From contig CACYSB010000004.1 of assembly GCA_902777005.1 (NCBI GenBank), positions 1 to 64,000 on the forward strand: a stretch of 64,000 nucleotides of DNA. Direction: 5' to 3'. This DNA comes from an uncultured Bacteroidota bacterium (GTDB lineage Bacteria; Bacteroidota; Bacteroidia; Bacteroidales; P3). The notes under the pieces are model-generated. The model had not been told where the DNA came from. It worked only from the letters and a program-made list of their open reading frames with translations, and searched no databases. Positions 45,090 to 53,809 of this stretch are shown here, one piece after another. The translations under genes and the position numbers were made by a program. Every line of letters begins with the position of its first letter. Within the stretch, counting starts at the first letter, position 1.

Positions 45090-46111
45090 GTCTACGTACC
45101 CTATACCGCCGCTATCGCAACCCGCTGCGTTCTTCTGACGGGCATATCCTCTACTATAACTGGTGGAACAAACAGCCTGCCGACGAAATCTGGTTTACCT
45201 CCTTCCTCCAAAAACGTGGATTCCTTGACCGCTACCAGAAAGCTCGCTTCGTATTCTTCTCATCACTCGGCAGTGTTAATCTGTTGCGACTCGATAGTCT
45301 ACTACATCCTTTTTTTTGTTGGCGCAAGTGCCACCAAACGGAACAAAGCCAACAGCGCTTACGGATATACTTCAACGGCGAGAACAACCACCATCCCAAC
45401 TTCGCACCCTACCTGCACAACCTCCTCGACCACCGCAGCATCGACCTCAGCCTCGGCTTCGACTATACCGACAACCCACGTTACCTACGGTTCCCTTTAT
45501 GGATACTAGAGATGTTTCCTCCAGAGTCTACCGAACAGGACATCAAGCGCATCTGCGACCAGCTGAGCCATCAGCAATGGGACACCTCCATGCGTAGCCG
45601 CTTCTGCGCCTTGGTCTCCGGCAATCGCGGGCCCAACGACCCGGGGGCACAGCGGCGTACACGACTAGTGGAGAGTCTCAACGCCATTGTCTCCGTCGAC
45701 TGCGCCGGGAAACTCCTCCATAACACCGATGAGCTGAAAACGAAATACAACGACAACAAAGCCGAGTTCCTCAAACAGTACAAGTTCTACATCTGTCCCG
45801 AGAACGCCTCTGTCGAAGGTTACGTCACAGAGAAAGTCTTCCATGCCATCGGTTCCGGCTGCATCCCCATCTACTGGGGTGCCGACGGCAACCCCGAACC
45901 CGACGTGCTCAACCGCGATGCCATCCTCTTTTGGAACCCTGACGGTTACAACAGCACCTTGCTGCGACAGATAGCGGAGCTGCAGAACAACGACAGCCTC
46001 TACCGCGAGTTCTTCGAACAGCCACGCCTAAAAGCAGACGCATGGCAGGTGGTGGCTGGATATTTCGAGAGACTGGAGAAGCGGATTGCAGAACTACTCA
46101 ATCAGAACTAA
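45086..46111 (+). CDS. GT10 alpha-1,3/4-fucosyltransferase-like enzyme
   Basis: A 341-aa enzyme with the family-10 donor-binding motif: YKFYICPENASVEGYVTEK, then VFHAIGSGCIPIYWGAD (about 230-268). CALVSGNRGPNDPGAQRR is the upstream helix typical of bacterial FucTs. It should transfer L-fucose from GDP-fucose to O3 or O4 of a HexNAc. With the GT11 enzyme and gmd/fcl the locus can fucosylate in two linkages. The final LLNQN and stop come from intergenic module a. It overlaps the GT8 gene by 4 bp. Confidence 0.9.
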   Translation: MSLRTLYRRYRNPLRSSDGHILYYNWWNKQPADEIWFTSFLQKRGFLDRYQKARFVFFSSLGSVNLLRLDSLLHPFFCWRKCHQTEQSQQRLRIYFNGENNHHPNFAPYLHNLLDHRSIDLSLGFDYTDNPRYLRFPLWILEMFPPESTEQDIKRICDQLSHQQWDTSMRSRFCALVSGNRGPNDPGAQRRTRLVESLNAIVSVDCAGKLLHNTDELKTKYNDNKAEFLKQYKFYICPENASVEGYVTEKVFHAIGSGCIPIYWGADGNPEPDVLNRDAILFWNPDGYNSTLLRQIAELQNNDSLYREFFEQPRLKADAWQVVAGYFERLEKRIAELLNQN

Positions 46112-46205
46112 AAGAACTATTAGAAATTATATCTCCTTCAGATTTTAAAAGATTTTAAAAGAACTCTTTGGCTCTTTTAAATCTCAATTAGAACTGAAAG
46201 AACCA
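46097..46205 (+). repeat. capsule-locus intergenic modules a+c+a
   Basis: CTCAATCAGAACTAAAAGAAC overlaps the GT10 stop. Module c (TATCTCCTTCAGATTTTAAAAG, with GATTTTAAAAGA doubled) and a second module a (ATCTCAATTAGAACTGAAAG) end exactly at the next gene. Confidence 0.75.
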
Positions 46206-47135
46206 ATGACATTCTCTATTATCATACCAGCCTACAATGCAGAAAGTTACCTGTCACGGTGCTTAGACAGCATCTTCTCGCAGGAATTCAATGATTATGA
46301 GGTGATTGTCATAAATGATGGTAGTTCCGATGGCACGACGGACATCCTGAATGAATACTCTGCCAAACATCCAAACCTGCAGGTGATTAACCAAAGCAAC
46401 CAAGGTATGGCCACGGCTCGTAACCGAGGACTGGAAGTGGCACAAGGCGAGTATGTGCTGTTTGTCGACAGTGATGACAGACTCTGTTACAACGCTTTGG
46501 CAGCTCTCGCGCCGCAAGTCAGTGGCGAAGATATCATAAGCTTCGGCACACAGATATACAACGAAAGCACCGGAATCCTCACCGACAATCCCATACGGCC
46601 TACAGCATCCACGACCGGCTGGGAGTACTTCTGTCGAGAAAGGCTCATCTCACGGCCTGTACATTTTGTCTGCATCTGGCAGCGGGCCTACCGCAGGGGC
46701 TTCCTCGAGGAGAACGATCTGCGCTTCGTCGACGGGCTGCGGCGCGCCGAGGACGACCTCTTCTCTACAATGGCTTTCCTATACGCTAAAAGTGTGAAAA
46801 CCATCGCTGATTGCCTCTACATCTATCATGTAAGAGCCGCCAGCATCACCCGAAGCAGCGACCCAAAGCTCGATGTCGACAGCTGGCGCGCCCAGCAGAT
46901 ACTTGCCGATACCTTCATCCCCATGCAAGGCATCGACAAAAGGGTCATCTATCAGGTGTTAGCATCTAACTATATCAACCACCTATCCAAGAAAGGCAAT
47001 ACCATCACCTCCACCGAACGGGGACAGTTCCGACAGGTCTGCGTCACTCCGCGTCACCGTCGTCTCTACCGCATAGCCCATATCAGTCCTTCTCTATTAC
47101 GTTTCTATAACCGCTTATGCTCTTCACTTCGATAG
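46206..47135 (+). CDS. GT2 family glycosyltransferase
   Basis: A 309-aa GT-A enzyme: FSIIIPAYNAESYLSRCLDSI, VIVINDGSSDGT, VLFVDSDDRLC (metal site at about 89-92) and RRAEDDLFSTMAFLY. It starts directly at the end of a repeat module. Its last 19 bp overlap the MBOAT gene in another frame. Confidence 0.91.
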   Translation: MTFSIIIPAYNAESYLSRCLDSIFSQEFNDYEVIVINDGSSDGTTDILNEYSAKHPNLQVINQSNQGMATARNRGLEVAQGEYVLFVDSDDRLCYNALAALAPQVSGEDIISFGTQIYNESTGILTDNPIRPTASTTGWEYFCRERLISRPVHFVCIWQRAYRRGFLEENDLRFVDGLRRAEDDLFSTMAFLYAKSVKTIADCLYIYHVRAASITRSSDPKLDVDSWRAQQILADTFIPMQGIDKRVIYQVLASNYINHLSKKGNTITSTERGQFRQVCVTPRHRRLYRIAHISPSLLRFYNRLCSSLR

Positions 47136-48523
47136 AGTTTTTCGTCTTCCTGCCAATAGTGTTTGCACTATACTGGCTTCTCCGCCGCCAAGTCCGTTGG
47201 CAGAACCTGCTGGTGGTGGTGGCCTCGTATGTGTTCTATGGCTGGTGGGATTGGAGGTTCCTGTTGCTCATTGCATTCACCTCGGCATGCTCCTATTTCA
47301 GCGGAATAGTGATTGGCAATGGTCGTTGGCGCAAGTCCGCCCTCTGGGGCAACATCGCCATCAACCTAGCCATCCTTGGCCTGTTCAAATACTATGACTT
47401 CTTCGCTGCCGAGCTTGCCACCCTGCTGGGATGCAGTGGAGACAGCGTGATGCTGCATCTCATCCTGCCGGTAGGCATCTCATTCTACACCTTCCAGGCA
47501 CTCTCCTACTCAATAGATATCTACCGTGGCAAGATGGAGCCCACACGCGATGTGGTAGCTTTCTTCGCCTACGTCAGTTTCTTCCCCCAGCTGGTGGCTG
47601 GCCCTATCGAGCGAGCCACCAACCTGCTGCCTCAGTTCCAGCAACAACGGCATTTCGACTACTCTATGGCCGTCGACGGCGTGCGCCAGATGCTGTGGGG
47701 CTTCTTCAAGAAGGTGGTGGTGGCAGACAACTGTGCCGTTTATGTGGATGACATCTGGAACAATATCGCAGGGGAAAGCAGTGTCAACCTGGCTATGGCG
47801 GCTGCCCTCTTCTCCATCCAAATTTACTGCGACTTCTCCGGCTACAGCGACATCGCCATCGGCACCGCCAAGCTTTTTAGCATCCGGCTGATGCGTAACT
47901 TCAACGTTCCATATTTCAGTCGCGACATCGCCGAATTTTGGCGTCGTTGGCATATCAGCCTCACCACCTGGTTCCGCGACTACGTCTACATTCCTCTCGG
48001 CGGCAGCCGTGTAGGCAAATGGAAGATTGTGCGCAATACCTTCGTCATCTTCCTCGTCAGCGGCCTCTGGCACGGAGCCAACTGGACATTTATCCTCTGG
48101 GGGGCCTTCCATGCGCTACTATTCCTGCCGCTGATACTGTTAGGAAAGAACCGTAAATACACCGATAATGTTGCTGATAGCCATTGGTTACCCAGTATTA
48201 AAGAGTTTTGCCAGATGCTGCTCACCATCATACTGGCGGCTCTGGGATGGATACTCTTCCGCAGCCAGAGCCTCGGCGAAGCTGTGGACTTCTATGGTGG
48301 GCTGCTTTCTGGTGGAATTGGCGGAGCAAACTTCCCAATGCGGACCTTGGTGTTTGTCCTCATCTTGATGGTGGTGGAGTGGTTGCAACGCAGGCGCGAA
48401 CACGGGCTGGCGATGGCTGGTGTGCGCAGCGGAGTGGTGCGATACGCATGTTACCTTGCTGTTTTGGCGCTGATATTTGTCTTCGGTGTGTTCAACGAGA
48501 CGTTTATCTACTTCCAGTTTTAA
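47117..48523 (+). CDS. MBOAT O-acyltransferase
   Basis: A 468-aa membrane protein with about 11 helices, of the AlgI/PatA/DltB-type MBOAT family, which moves acyl (often acetyl) groups through the membrane onto extracellular glycans. SLLVGPIER-type sequence appears as FPQLVAGPIERATNLL. FCDFSGYSDIAIGTAKLFSI (in parts) and FRDYVYIPLGGSRVG follow, and the catalytic His lies in LVSGLWHGANWTFILWG. The next gene encodes an SGNH-like partner, the usual two-component layout. It probably O-acylates the capsule. Confidence 0.93.
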   Translation: MLFTSIEFFVFLPIVFALYWLLRRQVRWQNLLVVVASYVFYGWWDWRFLLLIAFTSACSYFSGIVIGNGRWRKSALWGNIAINLAILGLFKYYDFFAAELATLLGCSGDSVMLHLILPVGISFYTFQALSYSIDIYRGKMEPTRDVVAFFAYVSFFPQLVAGPIERATNLLPQFQQQRHFDYSMAVDGVRQMLWGFFKKVVVADNCAVYVDDIWNNIAGESSVNLAMAAALFSIQIYCDFSGYSDIAIGTAKLFSIRLMRNFNVPYFSRDIAEFWRRWHISLTTWFRDYVYIPLGGSRVGKWKIVRNTFVIFLVSGLWHGANWTFILWGAFHALLFLPLILLGKNRKYTDNVADSHWLPSIKEFCQMLLTIILAALGWILFRSQSLGEAVDFYGGLLSGGIGGANFPMRTLVFVLILMVVEWLQRRREHGLAMAGVRSGVVRYACYLAVLALIFVFGVFNETFIYFQF

Positions 48524-48524
48524 G

Positions 48525-48620
48525 TTCAATCAGAACTAACATGCAATCTCAATCAGAACTAAAAGAACTATTAGAACTTATGTCTCCTTCAGATTAGAAA
48601 AGATTAGAAAAGAAATTAAC
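48525..48620 (+). repeat. capsule-locus intergenic modules a+a+c
   Basis: Two module a copies (GTTCAATCAGAACTAAC; ATCTCAATCAGAACTAAAAG), then module c (TCTCCTTCAGATTAGAAAAG with a doubled end). It is followed by ACAATTAACGTTAAA, echoed by CAATTAACGTCATAA before 62352. Confidence 0.7.
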
Positions 48621-48655
48621 GGGCAATTAATGACAATTAACGTTAAATCTCTTCC

Positions 48656-49618
48656 ATGAAGCGGTTTCTAATAAAATTTGGCATCACGGTATTTGTCTTA
48701 ATGGCAGTAGCTTGGGGGCTGGATTTGCTAATTACAAACAACTTGCGACACCGTGAGATTCGCATGTTCAGCACTTACAACGCTATCCTCAACGACAACC
48801 TACATTGCGATGCATTGGTAATGGGCTCCTCTCGCGGACAGGTGCAGTACGACGTGCGTATCCTTGACAGCATCGTAGGGCTCAACTGCTACAATATTAG
48901 CGTCGACGGCCGCTGTATAGATGCCGAAGTGACAATGTACAACTTCTACCGTCGCCATTGCCCAAAACCACAACTAATCATACAGAATATCGACTGGGGC
49001 AACCTGCTTATGAGCAACGGCTACGAGCGAGAGCAATATCTGCCGTACCTCTGTAGTGACAACGCCCTATACAGGGAAATTTCCGAAAGAGAAGGCTTTA
49101 CTTGGGTAGACCACTGGCTACCACTTGTGCGTTACGCCGGGTACCACAAGATTATACGTAAAGGGCTCGATTTCCGCACCGAAAGGCCTTACGACCCCAA
49201 TTATAAAGGATATATTGCACATGATGCCATCTGGGATGGCTCGGCATTCGTACAGATAGACACGCTGGGGTTTACCTGTAATCCGGAAGCAGTAGAAATT
49301 TTCGATCGATATCTGTCTCAATGTCAAAAGGAAGGCATACGCGTGGTGATGGTCTACGCACCCTTCTACATCGGTGCCACGCGCAAAATGGGGCCTGCTG
49401 TCGACTCAATGTTTGCACTCTACCAGTCATTTGCTGACCGTTATGGCTGTGACATACTCAACTACACCTATGACAGCATAAGTTACGACACCCTCAATTT
49501 TTACAATGCCAGTCACATGAACCGTCGCGGTGCGGAACAATTCTCCACTAAGCTGGCGAAAGATCTATCAAAACTCCTTTATCTCAAACCATCAAATTGC
49601 AATCTCGATCAGAACTAA
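48656..49618 (+). CDS. SGNH-like membrane-anchored acyl-transfer partner
   Basis: A 320-aa protein with one N-terminal membrane helix (about 5-25) and a periplasmic domain. Block I reads MGSSRGQVQYD with the candidate nucleophile Ser at about 61-62. A later NASHMNRRGAEQFS supplies the His block, like DltD and AlgX/AlgJ-type proteins that work with MBOAT enzymes. A role in finishing O-acylation of the glycan is inferred from this neighbour. The C-terminal LDQN and stop are part of module a. Confidence 0.7.
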   Translation: MKRFLIKFGITVFVLMAVAWGLDLLITNNLRHREIRMFSTYNAILNDNLHCDALVMGSSRGQVQYDVRILDSIVGLNCYNISVDGRCIDAEVTMYNFYRRHCPKPQLIIQNIDWGNLLMSNGYEREQYLPYLCSDNALYREISEREGFTWVDHWLPLVRYAGYHKIIRKGLDFRTERPYDPNYKGYIAHDAIWDGSAFVQIDTLGFTCNPEAVEIFDRYLSQCQKEGIRVVMVYAPFYIGATRKMGPAVDSMFALYQSFADRYGCDILNYTYDSISYDTLNFYNASHMNRRGAEQFSTKLAKDLSKLLYLKPSNCNLDQN

Positions 49619-49710
49619 AATAACTGAAAAGAATGGCTGCCGCAGTCAGAATTCTCTAACCGAATAATCCGAATCATTCCGATTTTTATTCTCCGATAGA
49701 TTGTAAAAGA
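49602..49710 (+). repeat. 109-bp modules a+b+c, left copy of a tandem duplication
   Basis: Contains AATCTCGATCAGAACTAAAA, AATGGCTGCCGCAGTC, TCTAACCGAATAATCCGAAT and GATAGATTGTAAAAGA. It is duplicated at 49745-49853 with few differences. Its start lies within the coding end of the SGNH-like gene. Confidence 0.85.
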
Positions 49711-49744
49711 ACTCTTCGTCTCTGTTACTTTTTTGTCTTACTTA

Positions 49745-49853
49745 AATCTCAATCAGAACGAAAAGAACTGAAAAGAATGGCTGCCGCAGTCTGAATTCTC
49801 TAACCGAACAATCCGAATCATTCCGATTATTTTCTCCGACAGATTGTAAAAGA
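49745..49853 (+). repeat. 109-bp modules a+b+c, right copy of a tandem duplication
   Basis: Same order and length as 49602-49710: AATCTCAATCAGAACGAAAA, AATGGCTGCCGCAGTC, TCTAACCGAACAATCCGAAT, CAGATTGTAAAAGA. It ends 19 bp before the wecB start. The 254-bp gap holds nothing else. Confidence 0.85.
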
Positions 49854-49872
49854 TTGTAAAAGAAATACTCTG

Positions 49873-50988
49873 ATGAAAAAGGTACTCATCGTCTTCGGTA
49901 CACGGCCAGAGGCCATCAAGATGGCACCGGTGGTCAAGGAGCTGCAACGGCGAAGCAACGAATTCCAAACCACTGTCTGTGTCACTGGTCAGCACCGCGA
50001 GATGCTCGACCAGGTGCTCGACATATTCGAGATCAAGCCTGACTACGACCTCAACATAATGCAGCCCGGACAGGACCTTTACGATGTATCGTCACGCATA
50101 CTTCTGGGCATGAGGGACGTGCTTGCCACAGAGAAGCCCGACCTAGTGCTGGTGCATGGCGACACCTCCACATCAACCTTTGCTGCGCTAGCAGCATTCT
50201 ACCAGCATATTCCTGTGGGGCATGTCGAAGCAGGCCTGCGGACATACAATATATACAGTCCGTGGCCCGAGGAGATGAACCGTCAGATGAACGGCCGTCT
50301 CTGTACATGGCATTTCGCCCCTACTGGGCGTGCAAGCCAGAACCTGCAGAAGGAGAACATCGCCGCAGAGCAGATAGATGTCACAGGCAACACCGTAATT
50401 GATGCCTTACACTGGGTATCAGCCTCGGGCAAAGCCAAAGCCCCCGCCTTCGGGCGCTACGAGCAACGCCGTATGGTGCTTATCACCGGACACCGCCGTG
50501 AGAACTTCGGCGACGGGATGCTGCATATCTGCCAGGCCATCAATACACTGGCTGCGAGGTTCCCTGATGTGGACTTCGTCTACCCCATCCACCTCAACCC
50601 CAACATCCGCAAGCCGGTACATGATACCGTCGACGGTAACCTGAAGAACATCTATTTATTGGAACCGCTAAACTACCTTGAGTTCGTCGGCATGATGCAG
50701 CAATGCACCCTAGTGCTCACCGACAGCGGCGGCATCCAGGAGGAGGCTCCAGCCTTCGGCAAGCCGGTGCTGGTGATGCGCGACACCACGGAGCGGCCAG
50801 AGGCTATCGAGGCCGGCACAGCACGTCTCGTCGGTACCGACAAAGACACCATAGTAGAAGCCGTAGCCCATCTGCTCACCGACTCCGACGCCTACAATAA
50901 CATGGCGCATGCCGCCAACCCCTTCGGCGACGGCCATGCCGCCCAAAGAATTGCCGATTATCTACTCAACGAGCACCCCTCTATATGA
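49873..50988 (+). CDS. wecB: UDP-N-acetylglucosamine 2-epimerase (non-hydrolysing)
   Basis: A 371-aa GT-B-fold enzyme interconverting UDP-GlcNAc and UDP-ManNAc. FGTRPEAIKMAPVV, the HVEAGLRTYNIYSPWPEEMNR region (in parts), GHRRENFG and DSGGIQEEAPAFGKPVLVMR are all intact. No ManNAc dehydrogenase (wecC) is in the window, so ManNAc itself, or a sugar made elsewhere, is the likely product used. Confidence 0.96.
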   Translation: MKKVLIVFGTRPEAIKMAPVVKELQRRSNEFQTTVCVTGQHREMLDQVLDIFEIKPDYDLNIMQPGQDLYDVSSRILLGMRDVLATEKPDLVLVHGDTSTSTFAALAAFYQHIPVGHVEAGLRTYNIYSPWPEEMNRQMNGRLCTWHFAPTGRASQNLQKENIAAEQIDVTGNTVIDALHWVSASGKAKAPAFGRYEQRRMVLITGHRRENFGDGMLHICQAINTLAARFPDVDFVYPIHLNPNIRKPVHDTVDGNLKNIYLLEPLNYLEFVGMMQQCTLVLTDSGGIQEEAPAFGKPVLVMRDTTERPEAIEAGTARLVGTDKDTIVEAVAHLLTDSDAYNNMAHAANPFGDGHAAQRIADYLLNEHPSI

Positions 50989-50998
50989 TCCATCCTCC

Positions 50999-51059
50999 TC
51001 ACACCCTCATCACACTATCTTCACACCCTCATCACATCCACATCACACTTTTGTGAAGA
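50999..51059 (+). repeat. direct and inverted repeats in the leader of the second DUF6266 gene
   Basis: TCACACCCTCATCACA occurs twice (50999-51014 and 51021-51036). TCTTCACA (51018-51025) pairs with TGTGAAGA (51052-51059). The 192-bp gap has no recognisable -7 box. Confidence 0.7.
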
Positions 51060-51180
51060 GGATATGAATAAGACCTGATGAAGGAGTGTTATAAATGTCC
51101 ACGTAAAGGCTGCTTGTTGCGAAACAATTATAACAGAGAGTGCGCCCAAAGAAAGGGATAATAAACAAAAGCAAAGAATT

Positions 51181-51810
51181 ATGGCAAGTATAAAGAAAGG
51201 ACAAAAAGGCTACAGCGGTAAGCTGGGGCGTACGGTGCAATACAGTTGGAAAAACCGTGAATGCGCTCGAGAATGGGTGATACCGAAAGATCCAAAAACA
51301 CCAGCGCAACTGGATAGTCGTCATATTTTCGGCAAGACGTCGAGTCTCGGCGGGGCCTTGCTTCAAGCCATACGAATCGGTTTTCGTGGTATTGCAGCCG
51401 AGCAGAAAACCACGGAGAAGAACGTGTTTGTCAAACTGAACCGGCAGCATATCAACATAGTAGACGGTGAAGCCACTGTAGATTACGCACAGCTTCAGGT
51501 CTCCGATGGCCCTCTAGAGGCGGTTGATTTCGGCGAACCAGAATGTGCCGACGGCCGCACGATACGCGTCGCCTTCAGCAACAACGCGAATGCCAGCAGA
51601 TTCAACTATGTGATGCTTGTGGCCTACCTTCCTGAGCAACGTAGCTGTATGCTATCGGAACCTGTCTTCCGCAGCACCGGCATGGCCGAGATAACACTGC
51701 CTGAAATCTGGATAGGCTGTACATCCCACATATACGGCTTCTGCTGGGACGGCCAAGACGCCGCCTCACCCTCGAGCTATATCGGTACCGTAAACAACAC
51801 TTCGGATTAA
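51181..51810 (+). CDS. DUF6266 family protein
   Basis: A 209-aa protein with the family N-terminus (KKGQKGYSGKLGRTVQYSWKN; REWVIPKDPKTPAQLDSRH) and a beta-rich C-terminal domain. It has no signal peptide, and its function is unknown. It lies inside the glycan operon between wecB and a GT2 gene, although relatives occur all over Bacteroidota genomes outside such loci (compare 20656-21405). A repeat-rich leader precedes it, suggesting it arrived as a unit. Confidence 0.72.
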   Translation: MASIKKGQKGYSGKLGRTVQYSWKNRECAREWVIPKDPKTPAQLDSRHIFGKTSSLGGALLQAIRIGFRGIAAEQKTTEKNVFVKLNRQHINIVDGEATVDYAQLQVSDGPLEAVDFGEPECADGRTIRVAFSNNANASRFNYVMLVAYLPEQRSCMLSEPVFRSTGMAEITLPEIWIGCTSHIYGFCWDGQDAASPSSYIGTVNNTSD

Positions 51811-51814
51811 AAAA

Positions 51815-52783
51815 ATGCCTCATTTCTCAGTAATCATACCGCTCTATAACAAAGCGCCATACGTCCGCAAGGCTGTGGAGAGCGTCGTGAGACAAACTTT
51901 CGGCGACTGGGAGCTGGTGGTGGTAGACGATGGTTCGACAGACGAAAGCAGCGCGATTGTAGCAGGATTCACCGACAGTCGCATACGGCTTGTCCGTCAG
52001 GAGAACGCTGGGGTCGCCGTCGCCCGCAACCAAGGGGTGGCCGAATCAACAGCACAAAACATCACGTTTCTTGATGCTGACGACTGGTGGGAGCCCACTT
52101 TCCTTGAGGAAATGGCTCGTGTTATAGAAAGGCATCCCGATGCCGGCATATATGGCACGGGATACTATATAGTGAAGAACGGGAAAAAACGCGTAGCACC
52201 AATCGGAGTATCCGAGAGTTTTACAGAGGGGGTAATTAATTATTGTCAAGTATATGCTAAGACACTTTGCATGCCATTGACCTCTATTACAGTGTGCATA
52301 CCGCGTAAGGTATTTGATGAGGCGGGCGGATTCCCTTCGGGCATCACTCTTGGCGAGGATTTCTTGTTGTGGCTACGCATTGCATTGACTAATAAAGTGG
52401 TGCTGTTGAACCAGCCCTTAGCCAACTACAATCAGGACGTCGACATCGTTTATCGTGGCACGCACCACCTGCATATTCCCGAACAGCACATGCTGTGGCA
52501 ACTCGGGGACTATGAGCCTATGGAAAACGGCAATGCCGATTATAAACTGATGGTAGACAACCTGCGCACTTACAACCTGATGGACTATATGTTGGATCGC
52601 CGTTACCGCGCCGCTGCCCGCACCGAGCTGGCCAAGGTGGACTGGAACCGCCAACCGACATGTTTACGTAGGTTATATCATCTCCCTGTTTGGATACTCA
52701 ACATTAGGCGATGCATTTTAAAGGAGGGATCCAGTATAAAACAACGCCTAATACGTTGTTTTTCTCATCGGGAAAATCGATAA
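51815..52783 (+). CDS. GT2 family glycosyltransferase
   Basis: A 322-aa GT-A enzyme: FSVIIPLYNKAPYVRKAVESV, LVVVDDGSTDESS, ITFLDADDWWEP (metal site at about 88-91) and LGEDFLLWLRIAL. It begins 4 bp after the DUF6266 stop. The last 100 bp become AT-rich, leading into the next gene. Confidence 0.92.
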   Translation: MPHFSVIIPLYNKAPYVRKAVESVVRQTFGDWELVVVDDGSTDESSAIVAGFTDSRIRLVRQENAGVAVARNQGVAESTAQNITFLDADDWWEPTFLEEMARVIERHPDAGIYGTGYYIVKNGKKRVAPIGVSESFTEGVINYCQVYAKTLCMPLTSITVCIPRKVFDEAGGFPSGITLGEDFLLWLRIALTNKVVLLNQPLANYNQDVDIVYRGTHHLHIPEQHMLWQLGDYEPMENGNADYKLMVDNLRTYNLMDYMLDRRYRAAARTELAKVDWNRQPTCLRRLYHLPVWILNIRRCILKEGSSIKQRLIRCFSHRENR

Positions 52784-52789
52784 ACCATT

Positions 52790-53746
52790 ATGTTAGAAAC
52801 ACAAATAATGCTTTCGACTGTTGTATGTACCCATAATCGGGCTACATTGCTTAAAGAAGCACTTGATTCAATTTTCAAGCAGCGAGTTGATTTTCCGATG
52901 GAGGTTATTGTCAGCGATGATTGCAGTACAGACAATACTGTCGCAATGCTCGATGAGATAAAAGGGGAACATCCACAACTGCGTATCAATGTCACTCCTG
53001 AGAATTATGGTCCTGGCGGCAATTGGGCTTCCGCAATGAAACTAGTGCAGGGGAAATATGTGGCGTTCCTTGATGATGATGACTTTTGGACTGATGAATA
53101 TCGAATGCAAAACATGGTAATCTACCTTGAGGAGCACCCTTCAGTAGATGTGGCATATACCAATGGATATTATATAAATAAAAATGGGAAGAAAAGGAAT
53201 CCCATAACATGGCCCCGCGAAGGCTTCCCAGATTTGCACATGATGTGGCGTGGTGAACAGCCATGTATATCTTTGGATATGATGGTTGTACGGACGAAAG
53301 TATTAAATGAAAGTGTATGCTACGATGACTATATCAAGTTGCGTTTCCCGACGCAGGATTGGAACACAAACATGCTCCTGCTATTTCATAAAGCGCAATT
53401 TGCTTTTTTGGAAAATCCAAGTGTGGCTGTAAGACAGAGCTTTGGAAGTATGTCGAGGACTGTCGATTATAATAGAATAGAACAAAAAGCCCAACAAGAA
53501 ACGGCCATGAATTGCTATATTGATCAGCAGATTACTGGTGATCCGACAATCTCGTATGGCATTGATGAAAGACGTCTTTATCGCTCACTGACCAACGCAG
53601 CATATCTATCAGGGGATTGGAAACGTGCAAAGGAATATTCAAGATTGTCTGGGGATAATACATTACGCGACCGTTGTTGCAATGCATGGATTACATTCAC
53701 CCTGTACAGATTGTTCAAAAAGACAAAGCTGTCTCTCATGCGATGA
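52790..53746 (+). CDS. GT2 family glycosyltransferase
   Basis: A 318-aa GT-A enzyme, visibly more AT-rich than its neighbours. TVVCTHNRATLLKEALDSI is the opening; MVIVSDDCSTDNT-like and FLDDDDFW (about 92-97) follow. Met7 (52808) is an alternative start closer to the conserved strand. Composition suggests it joined the locus separately. Confidence 0.9.
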   Translation: MLETQIMLSTVVCTHNRATLLKEALDSIFKQRVDFPMEVIVSDDCSTDNTVAMLDEIKGEHPQLRINVTPENYGPGGNWASAMKLVQGKYVAFLDDDDFWTDEYRMQNMVIYLEEHPSVDVAYTNGYYINKNGKKRNPITWPREGFPDLHMMWRGEQPCISLDMMVVRTKVLNESVCYDDYIKLRFPTQDWNTNMLLLFHKAQFAFLENPSVAVRQSFGSMSRTVDYNRIEQKAQQETAMNCYIDQQITGDPTISYGIDERRLYRSLTNAAYLSGDWKRAKEYSRLSGDNTLRDRCCNAWITFTLYRLFKKTKLSLMR

Positions 53747-53809
53747 TAATATTATCGCTCCAAAAGACGATATTAATACACCGATTTTATTATAAGATAA
53801 GATTAGTAA

